From NCBI GenBank assembly GCA_964413525.1, contig CAYPTI010000119.1, positions 1 through 5,399 of the forward strand: a stretch of DNA of 5,399 nt. Reading direction: 5' to 3'. Positions 1 through 4,969 of this stretch are shown here, one piece after another; position 1 is the first letter of the stretch, and each line of letters begins with the position of its first letter. The position numbers and the translations under genes were made by a program. The notes under the pieces were generated by a model. It was not told where the DNA came from. It saw only the letters and a list, made by a program, of their open reading frames with translations, and did not search any database. The stretch comes from CAYPTI01 sp964413525 [NCBI: uncultured bacterium]. GTDB taxonomy: Bacteria > T1Sed10-126.

Positions 1-189
1 CACCCCGAACCGCCGGGACAGTTCAAACGTCAAATACCGGCTCACGTTCCAGTTCGGGACCAGGATCGCCGGCGAGGAAAAAATATCTTTCGCGGACTCA
101 TCCTCTTCCAGGGCCTCCGACAGCCGATCCACCAGCCGTTCGGCCCGGTTGGAATACTCTACGTCGATGTTTTGAGCGTAGTCCTTCAT
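1..189 (-). CDS. recC: RecC-like exonuclease V gamma subunit, N-terminus (runs off left edge)
   Basis: Only the first 63 codons are present; the rest lies beyond position 1. The translation begins MKDYAQNIDVEYSNRAERLV and continues to SRYLTFELSRRFGV. It matches the start of RecC proteins: a short beta strand ending in SNR near residues 13-15, a helix rich in Leu/Glu, then a hydrophobic strand (AILVPNWN, about 41-48) and a helix with an (R/K)xLxxELxxxFG(I/V) pattern. In RecC this is the decayed helicase-like domain 1A. RecBCD binds and resects double-strand DNA ends before recombination, and RecC guides the unwound strand and senses Chi in bacteria. The ATG at 189 is chosen because GAGG lies 7 nt upstream and the SNR motif falls at the usual distance from the N-terminus. 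recB and recD would be expected further left. The call rests on motif recall over a short fragment, so another RecC/AddB-like helicase-nuclease scaffold cannot be excluded. Confidence 0.55.
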   Translation of the reverse strand, partial: MKDYAQNIDVEYSNRAERLVDRLSEALEEDESAKDIFSSPAILVPNWNVSRYLTFELSRRFGV

Positions 190-196
190 TCAATCG

Positions 197-200
197 CCTC
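197..200 (-). promoter_or_regulatory. Ribosome binding site of the recC-like gene
   Basis: On the minus strand GAGG lies 7 nt upstream of the ATG at 189. It supports this ATG as the translation start. Confidence 0.45.
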
Positions 201-211
201 TTGGGAAACCA

Positions 212-240
212 CGAACGTTGGTCAATCGTCGAACGTTGGT
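212..240. repeat. Tandem 11-bp direct repeat upstream of the recC-like gene
   Basis: CGAACGTTGGT occurs at 212-222 and again at 230-240, an exact copy with an 18-bp period. Each copy contains the palindrome AACGTT. The repeat sits 23-51 bp upstream of the recC-like ATG, where an operator or activator site could lie. An 18-bp spacing is close to two helical turns but not exact. No known regulator motif is recognised, so a binding-site role is inference. Confidence 0.5.
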
Positions 241-354
241 TGCCATCGTTCCGCACACAACATCATGCAACCAAGGAAAATCCACTTCAAGTCAACACGA
301 CCGTTGAAGCCTGAGAGAAAACGAACCAGGGGGGGATCCCGACCCGGCTTGCTG

Positions 355-377
355 AAAAATTCTATACCGGGGACCGG
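355..377 (-). terminator. Weak transcription terminator candidate after pyrD
   Basis: Reading the minus strand, 14 nt past the pyrD stop there is a short hairpin, CCGG-TCC-CCGG (374-377 with 367-370). It is followed 7 nt later by five T residues (355-359). Archaeal termination often needs only a T-run, so this could end the pyr transcript. The stem is just 4 bp and the T-run short, so the call is weak. Confidence 0.22.
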
Positions 378-391
378 AAGCACACTTAACG

Positions 392-1432
392 TCAGGATCT
401 CCCCGAGCCTTCTCCCAGGAAACGGCCCTTCCGGACCAGCCAGTCGACGAGCCCCCGGTTGATGGACCGGGCGATGCCGGGTCCCTCGTAGACGAGTCCG
501 GTGTAGAGCTGAACCAGGGAGGCTCCGGCCTTCAGTTTCTGCCGGGCGTCCCGGTGATCGAAGATTCCCCCCACCCCAATCACGGGAAGGGAGGTACGGT
601 CGGCGAGGTACTCAACCATTTCCGTCGCACGGTCCCGGAGGGGTTCCCCCGACAACCCGCCTGCCTCGTCCCGTTGAGAACTTTTTAGTCCAGCTCGGCG
701 GGTGGTGGTGTTGGTCGCCACCAGCCCGTCCATCAGGTTCTCGTCGGCCAGTTGAAGAATGTCGTCAATCTGCCGTTCCTCCAGGTCCGGCGAAAGTTTC
801 ACGAGGAGTGGATGGCAATCTTCCTCCCGGAGAACCGTAAGGATCGAGGTGAGATGGTCACTTTGCTGGAGAGACCGCAGTTCGGGGGTGTTGGGGCTGG
901 ATACGTTGACCACGAAAAAGTCCCCGAACGTCCGGAGCCGTCGGTACACCGTCCGGTAATCCTCCCCCGCCTCCTCAAGAGGGGTCTCCCGGTTCTTCGC
1001 CAGGTTGATGCCGAGCGGGACGTCGGGAAGGGTCTGGTTGTCAAGCCGTTCGGCGACCCGGCGGGATCCCTCGCTGTTGAACCCCATCCGGTTGATCAGC
1101 GCCCGGTCCCGCGGCAGACGAAACAACCGGGGCCGGGGGTTGCCCTCCTGAGGCTCGGGGGTTACCCCGCCGATCTCCACGAACCCGAACCCCAGGTGCT
1201 GGAACATCCGGGGAAATCGGCCGTTCTTGTCGAACCCGGCGGCAAGCCCCACCGGGTTGGGAAAGGTCAACGACCACAGCTCCCGGCTGAGCCGTTCATC
1301 CCGGATCGCATACCGGGAAGCAAGCCAGTTCCCGAGCCCGAGGGTCCGGACCGCCTCAAGCGCTCTCATTGCGACTCCGTGGGCCCGTTCCGGAGGCAAC
1401 CGAAACAAAAGCGATTTCAACAGAGAATACAT
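392..1432 (-). CDS. pyrD: Dihydroorotate dehydrogenase, class 2 (quinone-dependent)
   Basis: Oxidises dihydroorotate to orotate with FMN and passes the electrons to membrane quinone, the fourth step of UMP synthesis. The 346-residue protein is close to the usual class 2 length (about 336-350). Residues 1-40 (MYSLLKSLLFRLPPERAH and following) form the amphipathic N-terminal helices that mark class 2 and line the quinone tunnel. The TIM barrel follows: GLAAGFDKNG (62-71), INRMGFNS (113-120), VNVSSPNTPELR (175-186) with Ser178 as the expected catalytic base (class 1 uses Cys), VKLSPD (211-216), ATNTTTRR (239-246), GGLSG (258-262), GVGGI (286-290) and QLYTGLVYEGP (308-318). The frame could extend 22 codons upstream to an ATG at 1498, but the ATG at 1432 is preferred: it gives the family N-terminus and has GAGGAG 10 nt upstream. 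A 185-nt gap from pyrC suggests it may be transcribed or controlled partly on its own. Function is nearly certain. Confidence 0.96.
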   Translation of the reverse strand: MYSLLKSLLFRLPPERAHGVAMRALEAVRTLGLGNWLASRYAIRDERLSRELWSLTFPNPVGLAAGFDKNGRFPRMFQHLGFGFVEIGGVTPEPQEGNPRPRLFRLPRDRALINRMGFNSEGSRRVAERLDNQTLPDVPLGINLAKNRETPLEEAGEDYRTVYRRLRTFGDFFVVNVSSPNTPELRSLQQSDHLTSILTVLREEDCHPLLVKLSPDLEERQIDDILQLADENLMDGLVATNTTTRRAGLKSSQRDEAGGLSGEPLRDRATEMVEYLADRTSLPVIGVGGIFDHRDARQKLKAGASLVQLYTGLVYEGPGIARSINRGLVDWLVRKGRFLGEGSGRS

Positions 1433-1442
1433 GATCCGGGAT

Positions 1443-1448
1443 CTCCTC
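1443..1448 (-). promoter_or_regulatory. Shine-Dalgarno site that fixes the pyrD start
   Basis: GAGGAG on the minus strand ends 10 nt before the ATG at 1432. It decides between this start and the in-frame ATG at 1498, which would add 22 residues that look unlike any PyrD N-terminus. Confidence 0.7.
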
Positions 1449-1518
1449 GTGGTTCGTTGATCCTCCGCTCCGGCCGGTTCGGACTCGAACGGGACCAAAG
1501 GATGGTGTATACCCTGAT

Positions 1519-1545
1519 CCGATCGGCTCTGATTTCACCGATCGA
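1519..1545 (-). other. Stem-loop in the pyrC-pyrD gap
   Basis: CGATCGG (1520-1526) and CCGATCG (1538-1544) are perfect inverted arms of 7 bp around an 11-nt loop. In minus-strand RNA a further U-G pair can form at 1545/1519. It lies 73 nt after the pyrC stop and 87 nt before the pyrD start. No T-run follows on the minus strand, so it is not a classical intrinsic terminator. It could be a processing site, an attenuator element or chance, since CGATCG-type words are common in this DNA. A GTATAC word at 1507-1512 just downstream is the only TATA-like patch seen for a separate pyrD promoter, and it is weak. Confidence 0.35.
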
Positions 1546-1617
1546 TTGGAATCGAATCCCCGGGTACCGGCCATTCCCTCATATCGGTCTCATCAAGCCG
1601 GCGGTTGGATTTTGGAG

Positions 1618-2898
1618 TTATCCTCCGGCGCCGGCCCGGGCCGGTCGCAGAACCGTTCCCGGGGAGCGCTCGACCAGTTCTTCCTCCCGATAGCGGAGGG
1701 TCCCGTTCACGAAGGTAGCCTCCGGCCAGAAGGAGACCTCGGTTCCTTCAAACGGGGTAACCTTCGCCCGGGAGAACGATTCGTTTCCCCGGATCGTCTT
1801 TGAACCATGCTGATCAACCACCACGAGATCCGCCCAGTACCCTTGCTTGATCTGTCCTCTTTCCTGCAGGTCAAACAAGTTCGCCGGACGGCTGGTGAGC
1901 ATCTCGATGACGAGGGACAACGGTACGTTTGCCGACTCGGCAAAGGACAAACTCAGGGGAAGCAGGGTTTCCACCCCGGGGATGCCCGGTTTTCCTTCCG
2001 TCGGTTCGGCGGTCGTTTTTTCCTCCCGGAAGTGGGGAGCGTGGTCGCTGGCGAGGATGTCGATCCCTCCGTTGGCGAACAGGGTTTGCAGTTCCCTGAC
2101 CGTTTTCCGGTCCCGAATCGGAGGATGGGTGACGGGAGTAAAGTCCCGCAGGTCCACGTCCTCGCGGGAAAGCAGCAGATGATGGGGAGTAATCTCCGAG
2201 GTGGCGGCTCCGGCCGCTTCCGTCACGGACTCCGGCACGGACACGTGGGCGATGTGAAGTCGATCGGGCGGGTGATCGAGCCAGGAACAAACGGCTTCGA
2301 CCTCGGCTTCCGGCGGCCGGGCGTCCAGGTATTCTTCCGGTGTCGTGGGCGACGGGTCAGAGTGCAGCCGAGCCGGGTCCTCCGCATGCAGGGTGAGCAG
2401 GGCTCCGCATTCGTCGAGTCGGTCGATCACCCTCGACCGATCGATCGTCTCCTCGGCCATGTAGTGTTTAAATCCGACGGCACCCGCCCGGATCAGCGGA
2501 TCGATCAGCGAGGGTTGGTCGGGCATCCCGGCGTACAGCGCCACGTTCACCAGAGATCGGTCTCGCGCCAGGCCTTTTTTTTCTTCGAACCGGTCGGGGG
2601 TGTTGGGGGGAGGTCGGTTGTTGGGCATGTCGATCACGGTGGTGACTCCGCCCCGAAGAGCCGCCCGGGAACCCGATTCAAACCCTTCCTTGGCGACCTC
2701 CCCGGGTTCCCGGAAATGGACGTGGCCGTCGATGATCCCGGGGAGGATGAGCCGATCTCCGAAGTCCATCCGGCGCCGAGCGGTTCCGATCTCTCTCCCC
2801 AGGGCGGCGATCCGGCCGTCTTCAATTCCTACCTCCAGATCCCGGAAGGATCCGTCGACGTAGACGTTCGCACCGGTCAGTTTGAGCCGGTAGGTCAC
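1618..2898 (-). CDS. pyrC: Dihydroorotase, type I
   Basis: Zinc amidohydrolase that cyclises N-carbamoyl-L-aspartate to dihydroorotate, the third step of the pathway. The 426-residue protein shows the amidohydrolase barrel in full. DGHVHFREPG (58-66) supplies metal ligands His59 and His61 and substrate Arg63. MPNN (91-94) includes the substrate-binding Asn. Lys144 in VGFKHYM is the expected carboxylated bridging lysine. HAE (171-173), HIAHVS (215-220) and TPHH (237-240) follow, then ASDHAPH (283-289) with catalytic Asp285 and GIPGVET (305-311) in the substrate loop. The C-terminal part (about 350-405) is the composite beta domain of the family. Allantoinase is a relative, but the operon makes dihydroorotase the clear choice. 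The start is GTG at 2898: an in-frame TGA (the pyrI stop) blocks any longer reading and the next Met is residue 44. I see no Shine-Dalgarno in the 18 nt before it, so translation may depend on ribosomes finishing pyrI. The gene contains an A8 tract at 2575-2582 (Lys107-Lys108). Confidence 0.95.
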   Translation of the reverse strand: MTYRLKLTGANVYVDGSFRDLEVGIEDGRIAALGREIGTARRRMDFGDRLILPGIIDGHVHFREPGEVAKEGFESGSRAALRGGVTTVIDMPNNRPPPNTPDRFEEKKGLARDRSLVNVALYAGMPDQPSLIDPLIRAGAVGFKHYMAEETIDRSRVIDRLDECGALLTLHAEDPARLHSDPSPTTPEEYLDARPPEAEVEAVCSWLDHPPDRLHIAHVSVPESVTEAAGAATSEITPHHLLLSREDVDLRDFTPVTHPPIRDRKTVRELQTLFANGGIDILASDHAPHFREEKTTAEPTEGKPGIPGVETLLPLSLSFAESANVPLSLVIEMLTSRPANLFDLQERGQIKQGYWADLVVVDQHGSKTIRGNESFSRAKVTPFEGTEVSFWPEATFVNGTLRYREEELVERSPGTVLRPARAGAGG

Positions 2899-2916
2899 GG
2901 GGGACCCGCGGACCGA

Positions 2917-3399
2917 TCAATCATCGGTGAGCAACTGTTGAGTGATCTGTTCTTCGTCCATGAGGGTTCCACAATACCGACAGCGAACCATAAGGGGCTG
3001 GCGCTCCTTGACCTCGAACTCGGGTTCCACGGGTTCTCGTTCCTGGTTGGATATGCAGGTCGGGTTGTGGCAGCGGAAGATCCCGGTCCATTTGTCAGGC
3101 ACCTCCACCTTGTGTTTTTCCCGGACCTCGTAATCGCGGATGATATTGATCGTTGCTTCCGGGGAAACCAGGGCCACCATGGCGCTTTCGGTCGGGGTGA
3201 GGAACCGGTTTTCAAGTTTTAATAGATCCTTCTCGCCCAGCTGTCCGCTGGCGACCCGGATCCCGAGCATAATCGACCCTTCGACGTCCCGGCGCAGATC
3301 CAGGATTTCGAATACCTCCAGCGCCGTCCCCGGATGAATGTGGTCGATCACGGTACCGTTCTCGATCCGGGAAATCTTCATTTCCTGTTTCTCGCTCAT
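2917..3399 (-). CDS. pyrI: Aspartate carbamoyltransferase regulatory subunit
   Basis: Non-catalytic subunit that joins PyrB trimers into the allosteric holoenzyme and binds nucleotide effectors. The 160-residue protein is about the usual 150-155. The N-terminal effector domain has ISRIENGTVIDHI (9-21). By alignment from memory with the E. coli protein, the nucleotide-contacting residues are kept as Asp19, His20, Lys61 (in EKDLLKLENRFL) and Lys95. The C-terminal zinc domain has four cysteines in CHNPTC (Cys110, Cys115) and CRYC (Cys140, Cys143), the standard structural zinc site at the PyrB interface. The start at 3399 overlaps the pyrB stop as ATGA and has GGAGAG 8 nt upstream. A second Met at residue 7 (MKISRIENG) would also give a plausible family N-terminus. 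The close coupling fits production of the two subunits in matched amounts. Confidence 0.96.
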   Translation of the reverse strand: MSEKQEMKISRIENGTVIDHIHPGTALEVFEILDLRRDVEGSIMLGIRVASGQLGEKDLLKLENRFLTPTESAMVALVSPEATINIIRDYEVREKHKVEVPDKWTGIFRCHNPTCISNQEREPVEPEFEVKERQPLMVRCRYCGTLMDEEQITQQLLTDD

Positions 3400-4337
3400 T
3401 GATCCGGCTCTCCGTCGGGCAGGTCCAGCACCAGGCTGATCAGAGCCATTCGCACGGGAACGCCGTTGCCGGCCTGATCGAAGTAGCTCGCGCTTTCCAG
3501 TTCGTCGACGTCCGGATCGATCTCATCGACGCGGGGCAGGGGATGAAGCAGGAGGGGATGGCCGGTTCGTTCGAGAAGGCTCCGGTCGATCCGGTAGGCC
3601 TGAGCCACTTTCCGGTATTCGGCTTCGTCCGGGAACCGTTCCTTCTGGATCCGGGTCGCGTACACGAGGTCGGTCTCCCGGAGGGCGGGTTCCAGGTCTT
3701 CAACCTCCCGGGGTTCGATGCCCAGTTCCTTCAGTTCCATCAGCAGATCGTCCCGCATGGTTAGCTGTTCGGGTGCGTACAGAAGGATGTTCACGTCAAA
3801 TTGAGCCAGGGCCCGGGACAGGGACCGGGTGGTCCGGCTGTATCGCAGGTCTCCGGCCAGGGTGATGGTCGTGCCATCGATGGTCCCCAGTTCCTTCCGG
3901 ATGGTATAGAGGTCAAGCAGGGTCTGGGTCGGATGGTTCGCCCCGCCGTCCCCCGCGTTGATGACCGGGACCTCCACCAGGTTCGAAGCCAGCCTCGCGG
4001 CCCCTTCGGCGGGGTGTCGGAGAACCATCACGTCGACGTATTGTTCGACGGTCCGCAGGGTATCGGCCAGGGATTCTCCCTTCTGGACGCTGGTTCCACC
4101 GGCGGACGAAAATCCGATGGTATCGCCTCCCAGCCGGTTCATGGCCGCCTGGAAACTCAACCGGGTTCGCGTGCTCGGTTCAAAGAAGAGCGTCCCCATC
4201 AGACGGCCGGGCGCCAGTTCACCGCCCTGATCTCGATATCGTTCCATCCGATCGGCACGCTCCAGCACCCGTTCGAGGATCGATCTCGGTACCTCGCGAA
4301 CGGTGATGAAGTCAGCGCCGGCCAGGGGATTGGTCAA
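3396..4337 (-). CDS. pyrB: Aspartate carbamoyltransferase catalytic subunit
   Basis: Joins carbamoyl phosphate and L-aspartate to give N-carbamoyl aspartate, the committed step. The 313-residue protein has the normal length (E. coli 310). It has FFEPSTRTRLSF (51-62), the carbamoyl phosphate loop with Ser55, Thr56 and Arg57. SVQKGES (83-89) is the mobile loop with Ser83 and Lys86 that reaches into the neighbouring subunit. NAGDGGANHPTQTLLDL (127-143) carries His135. GDLRYSRTTRSL (162-173) has Arg168 for aspartate. TRIQKERF (228-235) holds Arg229 and Gln231, and HPLPR (265-269) is followed by the C-terminal QAGNGVPVRMAL. The aspartate and carbamoyl phosphate ligands are thus all present. The start is TTG at 4337: AAGGAG lies 8 nt upstream, the next Met is residue 31, and the family N-terminus fits. 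Overlap with pyrI predicts a PyrB-PyrI holoenzyme. Confidence 0.97.
   Translation of the reverse strand: MTNPLAGADFITVREVPRSILERVLERADRMERYRDQGGELAPGRLMGTLFFEPSTRTRLSFQAAMNRLGGDTIGFSSAGGTSVQKGESLADTLRTVEQYVDVMVLRHPAEGAARLASNLVEVPVINAGDGGANHPTQTLLDLYTIRKELGTIDGTTITLAGDLRYSRTTRSLSRALAQFDVNILLYAPEQLTMRDDLLMELKELGIEPREVEDLEPALRETDLVYATRIQKERFPDEAEYRKVAQAYRIDRSLLERTGHPLLLHPLPRVDEIDPDVDELESASYFDQAGNGVPVRMALISLVLDLPDGEPDQ
3408..3413 (-). promoter_or_regulatory. Shine-Dalgarno site of pyrI inside pyrB
   Basis: GGAGAG on the minus strand lies 8 nt before the pyrI ATG at 3399, within the last codons of pyrB. It favours that ATG over the internal Met7 codon. Confidence 0.55.
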
Positions 4338-4342
4338 GGAAC

Positions 4343-4969
4343 CTACTCCTTGGCGAGATATTTTTTGACGTTCTGAACCACGGATTGAGCAATGGCTCCC
4401 CGTTCTCCGAGTTCCTCCACCAGCGGTTCAATCGATCCCAGGCTCACGAGGTCAACCCCTTCGGTCGCAAGATTGTCGGTTGCGCCCTGACACCGATCAA
4501 GGAGAACGAGTGCGTACTTCACCCGGCCTCCGTTGTTTCGGACGGTTTCGACGGCGTCGAGAACGCTTCCCCCGGTCGTGCTGATGTCGTCGACCACGAG
4601 TACGTCCTCGTTGTTCTCCAGCCTTCCCTCGATCCGGTGGCCTTCACCGTGGGATTTTTTTTGCTGGCGCACGTAGGACATCGAGGTGTTCAGTTTGTGG
4701 GCCAGCAGGGTCCCCACCGGCAAACCGCCCGTGGCAACGGCACAGACGGAGTCAACCGTCCCGATCCGATCGTCCACCAGCTCCGCGGCCATCTCGATCA
4801 CCCGATCGAACCGATCCGGATGGGAGGGCAGGGACCGGAGGTCAACGTAGTAGGGACTCGTTTTACCCGAGGTAAGAGTAAACTCACCAAAATCCAAACA
4901 ATCGCTCTGCCAGATCACGGGAGCCAGGTTCCTGCTGCGCTCGTTCAGCTCCGGGTCCGACCGGGTCAT
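4343..4969 (-). CDS. pyrE: Orotate phosphoribosyltransferase
   Basis: Transfers phosphoribose from PRPP to orotate, giving OMP, the fifth step. The 208-residue protein matches the usual 180-215. It has the N-terminal orotate hood with FGEFTLTSGKTSPYYVDLR (27-45), a core strand with CAVATGGLPVG (76-86), the flexible catalytic loop VRQQKKSHGEG (100-110), and the PRPP signature VLVVDDISTTGGS (123-135) with its paired aspartates at 127-128. Lys105 and His107 line up with the catalytic Lys103 and His105 of the enterobacterial enzyme, and Arg101 with Arg99. The residue after Arg101 is Gln, where Lys100 is usual. The start at 4969 overlaps the pyrF stop as ATGA, so the two are probably translationally coupled; the preceding GAAGAAGAA stretch is only a weak Shine-Dalgarno. 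The final codons AAG GAG serve as the Shine-Dalgarno of pyrB. The Lys104-Lys105 codons form an A8 tract at 4655-4662. Confidence 0.96.
   Translation of the reverse strand: MTRSDPELNERSRNLAPVIWQSDCLDFGEFTLTSGKTSPYYVDLRSLPSHPDRFDRVIEMAAELVDDRIGTVDSVCAVATGGLPVGTLLAHKLNTSMSYVRQQKKSHGEGHRIEGRLENNEDVLVVDDISTTGGSVLDAVETVRNNGGRVKYALVLLDRCQGATDNLATEGVDLVSLGSIEPLVEELGERGAIAQSVVQNVKKYLAKE
4346..4351 (-). promoter_or_regulatory. Shine-Dalgarno site fixing the TTG start of pyrB
   Basis: AAGGAG on the minus strand is formed by the last two sense codons of pyrE (Lys-Glu). It ends 8 nt before the TTG at 4337, with the pyrE stop TAG in between. It is the strongest evidence that pyrB begins at a rare TTG codon. 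Confidence 0.75.

Noticed and set aside
190-391. Classical archaeal or bacterial promoter for the recC-like gene
   Set aside because: A TTGACT word is present on the minus strand (about 289-294) but has no partner at the expected distance, and no clear TATA/BRE pair is seen.
172-462. 96-codon plus-strand frame covering the 190-391 gap
   Set aside because: It overlaps both the recC-like start and the pyrD end on the other strand and has no family-like pattern.
1474-1495. tRNA-like T-arm word (TTCGAGTCC) on the minus strand in the pyrC-pyrD gap
   Set aside because: The flanking bases do not make a 5-bp T stem, and no matching acceptor, D or anticodon arm is present.
1433-1498. Upstream 22-codon extension of pyrD to the ATG at 1498
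   Set aside because: The added residues are unlike PyrD N-termini, and the ATG at 1432 has a well-placed GAGGAG.
1546-1600. Possible C/D box guide RNA (TTGATGA and a second T-arm-like GATTCGATTCC word) on the minus strand
   Set aside because: No D box CTGA lies at the right distance, no terminal stem forms, and the T-arm word lacks the needed G before TTC.
752-1693. 313-codon open frame on the plus strand opposite pyrD and the pyrC-pyrD gap
   Set aside because: Its composition (many Pro, Arg, Gly) is that of an antisense shadow, and it crosses pyrD and the end of pyrC.
1807-3222. 471-codon open frame on the plus strand, antisense to pyrC and pyrI
   Set aside because: It lies wholly opposite two certain genes, has no recognisable domain, and long antisense frames are expected where third positions are GC-rich.
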